Notes under the pieces: model-generated
Seen by the model: the letters and a program-made list of their open reading frames with translations, nothing else
Told to the model about the DNA's origin: nothing
Database searches by the model: none
NCBI GenBank assembly: GCA_964512995.1
Contig: CAZELM010000009.1
Coordinates: 1-64,000 of the forward strand
Length of the DNA stretch: 64,000 bases
Source: CAZELM01 sp964512995
GTDB taxonomy: Bacteria; CSSED10-310
Direction: 5' to 3'
Made by a program: the position numbers and the translations under genes
Shown: positions 37,598 to 47,008 of the stretch, piece by piece
Numbering within the stretch: the first letter of the stretch is position 1
Layout of the letters: each line of letters starts with the position of its first letter

Positions 37598-38846
37598 ACC
37601 GAATTGCCTCCACCGGATTCAAACGTGCAGCCTGACGGGCAGGATATATTGTCGCGATAAAACTGATAAAAAGAGATGCTGAACAGATCGCTATAACATC
37701 CGTAACCTGTATCCTGAACGGCAGATAACTGATATAATAAACCTCCTGTTGGAGCCGTATCAATTGAAAAGTATCTGCGATCCAACTGATCGTCGTTCCA
37801 AACACACATCCCAGAACAGTACCAACAAGGCCAATTATGATCCCCTCGGTCAGGAAAATCAAGCGGATGCTGTTATCCGTAGCTCCCATGGCTTTCAAAA
37901 TTCCGATATCCTTGTGTTTTTCCATGACCATCATCGTCAGAGAACTGATAATATTGAAAGATGCCACAAAGACAATTAACGTCAATATAATGAACATCGC
38001 CAGTTTTTCCAGCTTCAAAGCCGAAAAAAAAGCCCGGTTCATTTCTTTCCAGTCTCGGATAAAAAATCGGTTCCCCAGAATATGATGCAACCGATCCAGT
38101 ATCTGAGATGTTTCAAAAATATTGACGACTCTGATCTCAAATCCATTGATTCCACTCTCAATACCCAACAAATTCTGAGCCGCTTCCAGAGTGACATAAG
38201 CCATCGTACTATCGTATTCATACATACCGGATCTGAAATAGCCGACAACTCGGTAGGTTTTTGATTTTGGAATCAATCCAACCGGAGTTAATCGATCAGC
38301 GGGAGACATCAGGCTAACCAGATCTCCGACCTTGGCTCCCAGATTGGACGCCAATTCCAATCCGAGCACGATTCCTTCTTTGGGAAGCGGTGTTCCGTTT
38401 TCATCGGTTTTTTCAGGTAATTTGATGAGATCTTCGACTGACCCTCGCACCATATATCGCCTCAGATCGATAGTACCTTCCGGTGTAATATGGAGTCCTT
38501 TGAGAATGATACCATCCGATCGATGCTCATGAGAGATCATCACTTTGCTGTATATAAATGGCTCGATTTCCTGAATTCCATTCACCTGTTTGATCTGGTC
38601 CATTACATTGTCAAAGTCAGGTATCCGGTCCTGCTGATCATTGGGGACGATCACGATATGAGCATTCGTCCCGAGAATTTTATCACGCAAATCCTCCTCA
38701 AATCCGGTCATGACAGCCAGGACAATGATCAGAGCACCGACTCCAAGCGCTACTCCAAAGATCGAGATGAATGTGATAATAGAAATCATTGTCTGTTTCC
38801 GTCTGGCTCTCAGATATCTCAAGCCTATAAAATATTCAAATCGCAT
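37590..38846 (-). CDS. Lipoprotein-releasing ABC transporter permease LolC/LolE
   Basis: A 418-residue permease. One N-terminal membrane helix (IITFISIFGVALGVGALIIV) is followed by a large periplasmic MacB-like domain (about 45-270) and three C-terminal helices ending in ARLNPVEAIRYE, the usual FtsX-family end. Only one permease gene is present, so a homodimer is likely, as in LolF-type systems. It starts 44 bp after prfB. Confidence 0.9.
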   Translation of the reverse strand: MRFEYFIGLRYLRARRKQTMISIITFISIFGVALGVGALIIVLAVMTGFEEDLRDKILGTNAHIVIVPNDQQDRIPDFDNVMDQIKQVNGIQEIEPFIYSKVMISHEHRSDGIILKGLHITPEGTIDLRRYMVRGSVEDLIKLPEKTDENGTPLPKEGIVLGLELASNLGAKVGDLVSLMSPADRLTPVGLIPKSKTYRVVGYFRSGMYEYDSTMAYVTLEAAQNLLGIESGINGFEIRVVNIFETSQILDRLHHILGNRFFIRDWKEMNRAFFSALKLEKLAMFIILTLIVFVASFNIISSLTMMVMEKHKDIGILKAMGATDNSIRLIFLTEGIIIGLVGTVLGCVFGTTISWIADTFQLIRLQQEVYYISYLPFRIQVTDVIAICSASLFISFIATIYPARQAARLNPVEAIRYE

Positions 38847-38890
38847 ATCGATTCTTTCGTGTTCGTTCCAGATGGTCTGAATGGTAAAGG

Positions 38891-40004
38891 TTAACGGGCA
38901 TGACGCAGATAGGCTTCGATAAAATCATCCAAATCCCCGTCTAAAAAGTCATCCACTTTTCCAGTTTCCATATCTATCCGATGGTCTTTGATCATGCGGT
39001 AAGGATGCAGGACATAGGAGCGAATCTGGCTTCCCCAGGCAATATCCTTCTTTTCATTCTCCACTTTTTTTCTTTCCTCTTCCCTCTCGTTCATCTTCAG
39101 ATCATAGAGCCGAGCTTTCAGAATCTTCATTGCAATATCCCGGTTACGGTGTTGTGATCGTTCATTTTGACATGAAATGATGATTCCAGTGGGAATATGA
39201 GTCACTCGGACTGCCGAGTCAGTCGTATTCACGCCTTGTCCTCCAGGTCCGCTCGCACGGAAAACATCGATCCGTATATCGCTGGGATTGATTTCGATTT
39301 CAATATCCTCTTGTATCTCCGGATATACAAAAACGGAGGCGAATGATGTATGGCGGCGTGAGTTGGCGTCAAATGGCGAGATTCGGACCAGCCGATGCAC
39401 GCCAATCTCCGCTTTCATATAGCCATATGCATAGCCGCCGGCAATCAGGAATGTGGCGCTTTTGATTCCAGCTTCATCACCCGGCTGAAAATCCAGCATC
39501 TCAAATTTGAATCCACGTCGTTCAGTCCAGCGGGTATACATACGCAGAAGCATTTGCGCCCAATCCTGGGACTCCGTTCCACCTGCACCGGAGTGAATGC
39601 TCACGATTGCATTGGCACTGTCGTGTTTCGCGCTAAACAGTGTTTCAAGGTCATATCGGGAGAACCGCTTCTCAAATACCCGAAGTGACTCTGATAATTC
39701 CAAATATAACTCTGGATCAGTGTCTGATAATTCATCCAATACTTTAAGATCATTCCATTCCGTGTGAAATTGTGTCCAGCATTCGATAATCTTGGCCAGG
39801 TCAGCGCGTTCTTTTGTCACCAATCTAGCATTTTGTGGATTGTTCCAGAAATTCTCATCACTGATTTTTTTATCCAGTTCTTCTATTTTCATTCGTTTGC
39901 CAGCGATGTCAAAGACGCCTCGCAATATTAAAGAGATTGGATTCAAAGTCAGCCAGTGATTTCTGGATCGTTTTTTGTAGTGTCCTCAGTTCATCGGTGT
40001 TCAT
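38891..40004 (-). CDS. prfB: Peptide chain release factor 2 (programmed +1 frameshift)
   Basis: Terminates translation at UGA and UAA. The gene is in two frames. ATG 40004 (GGAG upstream) encodes 31 residues ending in ARRL and an in-frame TGA at 39911-39909. Translation then resumes one base on at GAC 39910 and runs to 38891, giving 370 residues in total. RF2 motifs are the SPF tripeptide (RISPFDANSRR) that reads UGA and the GGQ catalytic loop (GPGGQGVNTTDS). The start overlaps the end of lnt by 14 bases. The autoregulation is that low RF2 favours the shift. Confidence 0.95.
39908..39923 (-). promoter_or_regulatory. prfB programmed frameshift site
   Basis: Reading on the minus strand, GCGAGG-CGT-CTT-TGA-C: a Shine-Dalgarno-like AGG three bases before the slippery CTT codon and the UGA-C stop. 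This matches the arrangement of the classical E. coli site (AGGGGGTATCTTTGAC). Confidence 0.93.
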
Positions 40005-41571
40005 ACGAATCTCCTTTCATTCGTTTCTTTGAATAAATAACGAGCATGATTCCATAACAACAACTGATTACAAGACAAGCTTGTGCAAAAATATCTCCGA
40101 AGAGAAGGTAGAATGATGTTTCATTTCCCAGATGGACATCGCTTGTCAATGCTGTCGCATCGAACAGTGTCGATTGTGTAAGGATTCGTCCTCGCGTATC
40201 AACAGCTCCAGAGAATCCCGTATTGGCCGATCGAATAACAGGGCGCCGAGTTTCGACAGATCTGAAACGGGATGCGGAGAAATGCTGATATGCTGCGGAA
40301 CTCCGACCAAACCATGCGTCATTGGTGATATTGCAGATCATATCAGCGTTCCGGCAAACCCGCTCCCGAACTAGATCCGGAAATATGTTTTCATAGCAAA
40401 TTGTCATGGCGATCGATGCTTTGGGATGCCGAAACGGTTCAGGGGAGTTTCCTGGGACAAAATCCCCGATGGATTCCTGTACCATGCGGTTTACAAAAAA
40501 CAAAATCCTGGATAATGGGACATATTCACCGAATGGAACAAGGTGTTCTTTATTATAGTATTGTTCAAACCCTTCAGGGGAGATAAACACCGCACTGTTG
40601 AATACATGATCGTTGAGTCGATCTAGTGTTCCGGCAATAATCGGTGCTTTAGCCTGAGAGACGAGTTTTTGAATTTTGAAGCCGGGTGACTGATTCACAT
40701 CTTTGGAGTAATTCCATGCATATCGATAATACAGAGGCAAAGCGGATTCAGACCACACAATGATATCTGGGTTCTGAGGCAGTTGGCTTTGTGTCAGAAC
40801 AATGTGATCATCCAGAATTTTATCAATGTTCGCTGGATCCCATTTCATGTTGAGATCGACATTTCCCTGAACAATGGTAACGCGGCAGGAAGGACCAGTC
40901 TCGGGTTGGGTGGTCCGGAAAAATCCGTAAAGCAGCATCATTCCCAACATGATACCTGCTATTACCAATTCCCGTCTCCAATGCATGTTCTGAGATGGCA
41001 GGAATAGTCCTGATCCAGCGCACCCAACGGCAACGATGATGAAAGAAATTCCGTAGAATGACCCCCAATCCGCATTTTGCAGAAGAATGAGCACAGAATG
41101 CTGGGATTGTCCCAGAGAGTTCCAGGGAAATCCGGTCATCAGGTGCGCCCGAAGGTATTCTCCAGCCACCCATGTAAAGGGGAGTGTGATAAACCATGAA
41201 TAATTCAGATGCAGTTTCAGGTAAGCTGATAATGTGAATGCACCAGCCGGATAGATCGCACAATAACCTGCCAGAAAACTCAGTAAAATCATGCTGGTCC
41301 ATCTGGATAGTCCACCATATTCCATCATGGAGTTCGTTACCCATGCCAAACTGATCAGAAAACTGGCAAATGCAAAAAGCCATCCTCGTAAAAAGGTCTG
41401 ACTGGGTGGAATGAGTGCAATTTGATAAAGGATCAGGATCAGTGAGAGCCATGCAAAAATCCAGATATCATAGAACGGGAATGACAATGCGAGCATCACT
41501 CCTGCAACACATGGAAGTATCCATGCCGATATCCGGTCATACCATTCCCTAGTCAGTTTGATGCTTCCCAT
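39991..41571 (-). CDS. lnt: Apolipoprotein N-acyltransferase
   Basis: A 526-residue inner-membrane enzyme that adds the third acyl chain to lipoproteins. Six or seven membrane helices fill the first 220 residues. The nitrilase domain has the triad Glu275 (WSESALP), Lys341 (NKEHLVPFGEYVP) and Cys392 (TICYENIFP). A final membrane helix closes the protein. It overlaps the cytochrome gene by 23 bases and prfB by 14. It matches the lipoproteins and Lol genes nearby. Confidence 0.95.
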   Translation of the reverse strand: MGSIKLTREWYDRISAWILPCVAGVMLALSFPFYDIWIFAWLSLILILYQIALIPPSQTFLRGWLFAFASFLISLAWVTNSMMEYGGLSRWTSMILLSFLAGYCAIYPAGAFTLSAYLKLHLNYSWFITLPFTWVAGEYLRAHLMTGFPWNSLGQSQHSVLILLQNADWGSFYGISFIIVAVGCAGSGLFLPSQNMHWRRELVIAGIMLGMMLLYGFFRTTQPETGPSCRVTIVQGNVDLNMKWDPANIDKILDDHIVLTQSQLPQNPDIIVWSESALPLYYRYAWNYSKDVNQSPGFKIQKLVSQAKAPIIAGTLDRLNDHVFNSAVFISPEGFEQYYNKEHLVPFGEYVPLSRILFFVNRMVQESIGDFVPGNSPEPFRHPKASIAMTICYENIFPDLVRERVCRNADMICNITNDAWFGRSSAAYQHFSASRFRSVETRRPVIRSANTGFSGAVDTRGRILTQSTLFDATALTSDVHLGNETSFYLLFGDIFAQACLVISCCYGIMLVIYSKKRMKGDSYEHR

Positions 41572-42106
41572 GATCGACTTTTCTTAAGGCAGCAGGAAAT
41601 TGAAAATCAGGATCGATCGCACGCGTATGACATCGGATGCACTGTTTTCGAATTTCACAAACACGGCATCTGGGAGTGATAGAGGATGTCGGAGCTTTTG
41701 AATGAGTGCCCGAAGGGCCGTGGCAAGATTCGCATCCGACTGCAGTTTCACTGACTCCGGTGATATGACACGCCGAACATCGGCCGATATGTGGCGGGGA
41801 TTGGTACGTTTCATCAAAATGGTGTGCGTGTGGAGTATCTTTCCAGCGTTGATAAATTGAGGAGTGACATTGAATACACGTCACTGATCCGGAGTAGTAA
41901 TCGTCCTGTCGAATCGTTATGTCCTGCTTAAATGTCAGTCCGTCAGACTGGAAATGATCAGAAGCGGAGTCTATTGTTTCGTTCGTCTGTATCGGCGTCT
42001 GAACCTTTTCAGTTGTTACTTGTGAATCGAACCGGTTGTGATCGTTCGGGAATTGATGGTTGAAGCAATGGCTCATTCCGAGAAGGCACAGGAATAACAC
42101 AACCAT
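41549..42106 (-). CDS. Tetrahaem cytochrome c-family protein
   Basis: A 185-residue exported protein with an N-terminal hydrophobic signal. Four CxxCH haem-binding motifs are visible (CIQCH, CSACH, CESCH, CIRCH), plus a CRVCE pair that lacks the His. SSIYQRWKDTPHAHHF after the first motif is typical of cytochrome c554-like proteins. A periplasmic electron-transfer role is likely; the partner is unknown. It sits between the ferredoxin gene and lnt, with which it overlaps. Confidence 0.82.
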   Translation of the reverse strand: MVVLFLCLLGMSHCFNHQFPNDHNRFDSQVTTEKVQTPIQTNETIDSASDHFQSDGLTFKQDITIRQDDYYSGSVTCIQCHSSIYQRWKDTPHAHHFDETYQSPPHIGRCSACHITGVSETAVGCESCHGPSGTHSKAPTSSITPRCRVCEIRKQCIRCHTRAIDPDFQFPAALRKVDHGKHQTD

Positions 42107-42214
42107 GCCTTTAAAATGTTGTGTCTCCCTCGTGGGAGGGTGTGAGTAGGATTTATGAATGGTTGGGTTTTCTGTATCAGCTCGTTTAGAATAGTAAGTG
42201 TTTGTTTGGCTGAT

Positions 42215-42394
42215 TCATGAGTCGGGAATAATGGCTTGAACCGGGCAGTCTTTGACACACTTTGCACAATTGTTACAGGCAGATGTGATAATAACAAACC
42301 ATTCTGTCTCATCACTCTCTTTGATCGCTCGTTCTGGACAGATATCTTCACAAATACCGCAGCCGATACATGATTCTGTAATCGTGTAAGCCAC
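42215..42394 (-). CDS. Small 2[4Fe-4S] ferredoxin
   Basis: A 59-residue protein from GTG 42394 to TGA 42217-42215, behind GGAGG at 42399-42403. It has two classical clusters: CIGCGICEDICP and CNNCAKCVKDCP. An ATG two bases upstream (42396) opens a longer but meaningless frame on the same strand, so this gene is easily missed. It is probably an electron carrier in anaerobic metabolism. It lies between nfu and the cytochrome gene on the same strand. Confidence 0.93.
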   Translation of the reverse strand: MAYTITESCIGCGICEDICPERAIKESDETEWFVIITSACNNCAKCVKDCPVQAIIPDS

Positions 42395-42463
42395 ATAGCC
42401 TCCGAAAGTCTTGAAAATCAGATTCTTGCAGAAAATTTTCCGTTTTGGACTGGATTTTCAGGA

Positions 42464-42685
42464 TTATACCGCTTCGACACCTTTGATATCAGGAATCAGT
42501 TCTTTTAGTTTTCGTTCGACACTCATACGGAGTGTCATGGCAGCACCCGGGCATCCTGAACAAGCTCCCCGAAGGCGAACTTTCACGATACCATCAATGA
42601 CGTCAACGAGTTCTATATCTCCACCGTCCGATTGAAGCAATGGCCGAATCGATTCGTTCAATATTTTTTTTACCTGGTCTTTCAT
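42464..42685 (-). CDS. NifU C-terminal-domain iron-sulfur scaffold protein
   Basis: A 73-residue stand-alone Nfu domain. The cluster-binding CSGCPGA (CxxC) is preceded by SDGGDIELVDVIDGIVKVRLRG, the family signature. It carries and delivers [4Fe-4S] clusters, fitting the ferredoxin gene downstream. Confidence 0.93.
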   Translation of the reverse strand: MKDQVKKILNESIRPLLQSDGGDIELVDVIDGIVKVRLRGACSGCPGAAMTLRMSVERKLKELIPDIKGVEAV

Positions 42686-43042
42686 TGTTTGTTCCTTTCC
42701 GATGTCGTTTCCACATCATGATACTCGCTGTGAATATCAAATCGACCTTCTATCGAGCATCTTTTACACAATGATGAATAGAAATGCAAATCTTTCCTGC
42801 GATCGATTTCGGCCTGATGTAACTAATCCTGTTTTGAAGAGCTATCCTGAAATTTTTCATGAACCAATTCAGTGTGAAATATGTTTCCGGTCTGTCATGG
42901 ATTGAAGCAGCTTTAATGGAATTTCATGGCGAAAGCGACCGAATCTGGCTGATTGATGTTTGGGCAAGAGTTATTATTTCATTAACTCATTGACCTTCAT
43001 CGAAATTCAGTCTATAAATATTTATGTAGTGAGGGAAATTTT
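42686..43042. other. Divergent intergenic region
   Basis: A 357-bp gap between nfu (-) and the Ser-rich secreted protein (+). Besides the + strand promoter listed at 42990-43018 I see no RNA gene, no terminator and no credible ORF. It should also hold the promoter of the nfu/ferredoxin string. Confidence 0.5.
42990..43018 (+). promoter_or_regulatory. Strong sigma-70-type promoter
   Basis: TTGACC (42990-42995), a 17-bp spacer and TATAAA (43013-43018). It is 24 bp before the ATG at 43043, so the leader is very short, and GAGGG (43031-43035) serves as ribosome binding site. Confidence 0.75.
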
Positions 43043-43690
43043 ATGCGGAATGTTTTTTTTATGATGATCTTTTTTCTTATTCCGTTCACCATTACCTCAG
43101 CGATCCGAAGTTCCGATATTAATTCAGCGCCATCGACTTCAACCGAAATAATAAAGCCTGGTTATGCATTGGTCATGGTAAATGGATCAAAAATTCGGAT
43201 GCAGGAATATCAGGTAAATTTAAAGTATGATACGGTTTCGTATAAAAGCTCCAAATCGGGTTTAACTGCGACATTTCCTTTGGAGCGTGTCAGTAAAATC
43301 ATCAAATTCGATAACAGCCTTGAAAAGATTCCGGAAGAAGCGCTGGTCGTTTTTCAGAACGCTGCCTCATTGAATCAAGTCAAGGATGATGGTGGCATTC
43401 CGATCTTATTTAAAGTGACAAAAACCGTTGTCGGCAGTCAGGGCAGCACGCAGAAAGGTACAACCGGGGGCAAATCAACGGGCCAATTCACCAGCAAGGG
43501 ATCTTCAGGTACCAGTAGCAGGAATTCTTCATCCAGTGGGACATCATCATTTGGTAATGCCACATCACGATCTTCATCATCATTCTCTTCATCCAAGTCG
43601 CAGTCCTCAAGTTCTGGTCGATCATCCAGCAGTTTTTCAAATAATTCAAATGATGATTTTTTTAATGCACTGTTCGGTGGCAATAAATAA
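43043..43690 (+). CDS. Secreted protein with Ser-rich low-complexity C-terminus
   Basis: A 215-residue protein with a signal peptide (FFMMIFFLIPFTITS). A small beta domain follows (about 38-95, PGYALVMVNGSKIRM ... PLERVSKIIKF), resembling short domains that describe a surface-exposed SH3-like barrel. The rest is a Ser/Gly/Thr-rich tail with phenylalanines at intervals, ending in FFNALFGG. I do not recognise the family. The tail could anchor, self-associate or act as a flexible spacer. Confidence 0.6.
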   Translation: MRNVFFMMIFFLIPFTITSAIRSSDINSAPSTSTEIIKPGYALVMVNGSKIRMQEYQVNLKYDTVSYKSSKSGLTATFPLERVSKIIKFDNSLEKIPEEALVVFQNAASLNQVKDDGGIPILFKVTKTVVGSQGSTQKGTTGGKSTGQFTSKGSSGTSSRNSSSSGTSSFGNATSRSSSSFSSSKSQSSSSGRSSSSFSNNSNDDFFNALFGGNK

Positions 43691-43734
43691 ATTGAGAAGT
43701 TCCTTTTCACTGTGAAGATAATATCAGAGGCATT

Positions 43735-45297
43735 GTGAAAGATCTGGAATTTTTACAAATAAAATATGATCGATATGGATTCATCGTCGCATTTACGCTG
43801 TTTGTGATTTTATCCATGTGCTTTATCGGCTATTCCACCGATGATATTTATATCAGTTATCGCTATGCAGAGAACATGTCAAATGGATATGGACTGGTAT
43901 TCAATAAATATGAAGCACCGGTTGAAGGATATACCAATTTTTTATGGACATTGATGTTGGCCTGGGCTGCCTGGGTGCGTTTACCATTACCTGAAACGGC
44001 CACTCTGTTCAGCATCATTTTCAGTGCGTCACTGATCCTGTTCATGGGCGTCTGGGCGAATCGCCAGCGTCACTACCAGTCTTTTTTTCCGAATTCAGTC
44101 CCTATGATCATTCTGGCTTCTCATCCAAGCCTTTCGCTTTGGTCCGGCACCGGGATGGAAACCCCATTTTTTTCATGGCTGATTGTATTGGGCTCGGTTG
44201 TCATGTCATGGGAAGATCGGCGATGGAGCAGCGGTGGGTGGATATCTGGATTCATCTGGTCTTTGGCAGCACTGACACGACCCGAAGGGATTTTAATCGG
44301 CCCCATGATCATTGTGTTAAATTTTTTTGAATCCCGTGAATTCACCAGACAAAAGCGGGAAGTGTTGTTGAAACGCTTCACTGCATTTGCCGTACCGGTG
44401 ATGTGGCATTTTATGTGGAGGAAGTTTTTTTACGGGGAATGGCTTCCAAACACATTTTATGCCAAGACAGGGAATCATGGCGAACTGATCTATACTGGAC
44501 TGACCTATTCCGCTCATTTTTTACTGGAAGGCGGTTTTTTATTGCTGTTCCTGATGATACTGGGTTTATTTGTTCGACCCCGTATCTGCGGTATATGGAC
44601 GAGTTTATGCACTGTTCTTGTTTATTTTATGTATGTGATCTGGGTTGGAGGCGACTGGATGCCGGGGTATCGTTTTTTTCTTCCCATTCTCCCTCTGATG
44701 ATCATGCCCGCCTCTGTCTTTATCGTATGGCTGTTTCATCGAGATTCAAGAGCCGGATTTATTACGCTGTCCATCGTTGTCGCCTACATGAGCCTGACGG
44801 GATTGCTGGGTCAACGTGCATTTATACAAAATTCGTTGATTTCTACCATCAAGAATGGATCGCCACCCGTTGACGTATTGGTGGAATTGGGACTTCATCT
44901 TCGGGAGGTCGCACCCTCTTACGCCGTCATTGCGGTTGTTCCCGCCGGAAAAGTACCTTATTATTCCAAACTCCAATCGATAGATATGCGCGGACTGTGT
45001 GATCGGCATATTGCTGGGACAGAGATTCCCAAAGATATCAAACACTCCTTGCCAGGCCATCTGAAACGAGATCCGCAATATGTGCTCAATCTGAAACCCG
45101 ACTATATTATTTTGTCCGGAGCGATTCGAAAAGAAAACCTTCCCCCCGCCAACCTGACACTTCGGGAAGGTCAATTTTTAGATGAGTGGGATATTGTGAA
45201 GCTGCCGGACTTCAAGGAGTGTTATAAGCCGGTTCGGGTTGCTCTGCCAAAGAGTGACAAAGATCTTTTTTACTATCGGCGCATCTGCCGGGAGTAA
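43735..45297 (+). CDS. Polytopic GT-C-like membrane protein, probable glycosyltransferase
   Basis: A 520-residue protein with about ten membrane helices. The first external loop has STDDIYISYRYAENMSNG and then PVEGYTNFLWTL. Paired acidic residues in that loop and the following aromatic-rich segment are typical of lipid-phospho-sugar-dependent (GT-C) transferases related to ArnT/PMT and mycobacterial AftB. Start GTG 43735 has only a weak ribosome binding site (AGAGG). The soluble C-terminus (about 370-520) is likely periplasmic. Donor and acceptor are unknown. Confidence 0.65.
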   Translation: MKDLEFLQIKYDRYGFIVAFTLFVILSMCFIGYSTDDIYISYRYAENMSNGYGLVFNKYEAPVEGYTNFLWTLMLAWAAWVRLPLPETATLFSIIFSASLILFMGVWANRQRHYQSFFPNSVPMIILASHPSLSLWSGTGMETPFFSWLIVLGSVVMSWEDRRWSSGGWISGFIWSLAALTRPEGILIGPMIIVLNFFESREFTRQKREVLLKRFTAFAVPVMWHFMWRKFFYGEWLPNTFYAKTGNHGELIYTGLTYSAHFLLEGGFLLLFLMILGLFVRPRICGIWTSLCTVLVYFMYVIWVGGDWMPGYRFFLPILPLMIMPASVFIVWLFHRDSRAGFITLSIVVAYMSLTGLLGQRAFIQNSLISTIKNGSPPVDVLVELGLHLREVAPSYAVIAVVPAGKVPYYSKLQSIDMRGLCDRHIAGTEIPKDIKHSLPGHLKRDPQYVLNLKPDYIILSGAIRKENLPPANLTLREGQFLDEWDIVKLPDFKECYKPVRVALPKSDKDLFYYRRICRE

Positions 45298-45351
45298 TCG
45301 GACATTTTATCAATTTTATTTTTTTTGAAACAAAATGACCCCTCATGAAAC

Positions 45352-45380
45352 TTGAAACCATGCGCACACAATGATAATTT
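45352..45380 (+). promoter_or_regulatory. Candidate promoter of the ammonia-lyase gene
   Basis: TTGAAA (45352-45357), a 17-bp spacer and TAATTT (45375-45380), placed 87 bp upstream of the ATG at 45468. Match is moderate. Confidence 0.45.
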
Positions 45381-45467
45381 TCTCTGGATGATCCGTTGGG
45401 AGGAGTCCGAAAACCGTCGATTTTCCGGTAAAATCACTCCCATTCTATTTTTTTGAAGGAGACGCGA

Positions 45468-46991
45468 ATGGCTATTATTCTAGATGGAAAAAATTTAACC
45501 GTAGAAAAAATGGTTCGTATTGCCCGTAATGGAGAAAAAGTAGAACTCCACCCGGATTCACTGAAGAAAATTCAGGTGTGCCGGGACATGCTGGAGGAAA
45601 AAATTAAGGCTCATGAGATCATGTATGGTGTAAATACCGGAATTGGTGAGTTCTCAGAAGTCGTACTGGATGATGAGCAGGTGAAGCAATTCCAGAAATA
45701 TCTCATTTATAATCATTCTGCCGGGATCGGTGAACCGGCTCCCATCGAGTTCGTCCGAGGCGCGATGGTGGGGCGAATCAATGTTCACGCCAAAGGAAAC
45801 TCCGGATGCCGTACAGAAATCACGCAGACTTTAGTGGAGATGTTGAACAGGGGGGTCACACCCGTAGTCTGTCAGAAGGGTTCTGTTGGAGCCTGTGGTG
45901 ATCTGGCTCCGATGTCTCAGATCGCACTCCTGATGATGGGTGAAGGTGAAGCCTATTTTCAAGGCGAACGGCTCCCAGGACGCATTGCATTCGAGCGAGC
46001 CGGTATTCCGGTTCCGGGTCTGCAGGCGCGGGATGGCTTGGCAACGATCAATGGATCCAATCTGTTGACCGCAATGAGCGCTATCACGTTGTTCGACATG
46101 AACCGATGGTTGAAACAGGCGGAGATCGCCTGCGCCATGACATTGGAATCCTTGTATGCCAATATGAAACCCTACGATGTCCGCTTGCATCAGGTTCGGG
46201 GTTTCTCCGGAGCAGTACGATCGGCCCTGGCCATCCGAAAGTGTATTGAAGGCAGTGATCTGTTGACCGGAAAACTGAAGATCAAGGTTCAAGACGCCTA
46301 TTCCATGCGGTCGAGCCCGCAGGTAATCGGTGCCGCACACGATGCTCTGGCTTATGCGAAATCCCAGGTTGAGATCGAACTGAACGGAGTTGGCGATAAT
46401 CCCATTTTTCTGCCGGAACACAAACTGACGCTCACCGGTGCTAATTTTCAGGGAACACCCGTCTCACTCCCCATGGATATGGTGAGTGCTGCCATTACCA
46501 TGATCTGCGTTCTTTCCGAACGACGGCTGAACCGGTTGCTGAATCCGGCATTGAGCATTGGGCTACCACCGTTTTTAACAAAAGGTGCTGGCATGTTTTC
46601 CGGGATGATGTTGAGTCAGTACACCGCTGGCACCTTGATCGTCGAACAGAGAATTCTGTCAACCCCTGCCAGTATCGGCTCCATTCCCGCTGCGGCTGAT
46701 CAGGAAGATTTCGTGTCGATGGGCATGAACACCGCCATTAAAAACACACAGATTTTGGATAATGCGTATGGTGTTCTGGGGATTGAGTTTATGGCCGCAG
46801 CGCAGGCACTCGATTTCAGGAACTTTCAGAATGGCAATGGCGTCACAGCAGCTCGCAATGTGATCCGTCGCCATGTCGAATTCCTGGATGTTGACCGACC
46901 CCTGTACCCCGATCACAACACGATGGCCGCGCTGGTAAAATCCTGCGAGATTCTGGATGAAGTAGAAAAAACGATTGGAAGTCTTGAATAA
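45468..46991 (+). CDS. Histidine ammonia-lyase-family (MIO) enzyme
   Basis: A 507-residue member of the aromatic amino-acid lyase family, which removes ammonia from His, Phe or Tyr without cofactors by using a self-formed MIO group. ATG 45468 follows AAGGAGA. YGVNTGIGEFSE, the NHSAGIGEP segment and GSVGACGDLAPM are present. The MIO tripeptide is normally Ala-Ser-Gly, but here residue 143 is Cys (TGT at 45894-45896). Other family features (NGVGDNPIFL, EDFVSMGMN) are intact. No hutU, hutI or hutG lies nearby, so histidine use is not shown by context; a lyase or 2,3-aminomutase acting on another aromatic amino acid is possible. A monocistronic unit with its own terminator. Confidence 0.85.
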   Translation: MAIILDGKNLTVEKMVRIARNGEKVELHPDSLKKIQVCRDMLEEKIKAHEIMYGVNTGIGEFSEVVLDDEQVKQFQKYLIYNHSAGIGEPAPIEFVRGAMVGRINVHAKGNSGCRTEITQTLVEMLNRGVTPVVCQKGSVGACGDLAPMSQIALLMMGEGEAYFQGERLPGRIAFERAGIPVPGLQARDGLATINGSNLLTAMSAITLFDMNRWLKQAEIACAMTLESLYANMKPYDVRLHQVRGFSGAVRSALAIRKCIEGSDLLTGKLKIKVQDAYSMRSSPQVIGAAHDALAYAKSQVEIELNGVGDNPIFLPEHKLTLTGANFQGTPVSLPMDMVSAAITMICVLSERRLNRLLNPALSIGLPPFLTKGAGMFSGMMLSQYTAGTLIVEQRILSTPASIGSIPAAADQEDFVSMGMNTAIKNTQILDNAYGVLGIEFMAAAQALDFRNFQNGNGVTAARNVIRRHVEFLDVDRPLYPDHNTMAALVKSCEILDEVEKTIGSLE

Positions 46992-47008
46992 TTTGTAATA
47001 ATTGTATT

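Noticed and set aside
36911..38846. MacAB-type macrolide exporter
   Set aside because: ATPase and permease are separate, with no adaptor gene, and lie with lnt and other envelope genes; the Lol system fits better.
42073..42396. 107-codon minus-strand frame starting at ATG 42396
   Set aside because: It is a frame shadow of the ferredoxin; the GTG frame two bases later has eight correctly spaced cluster cysteines and a ribosome binding site.
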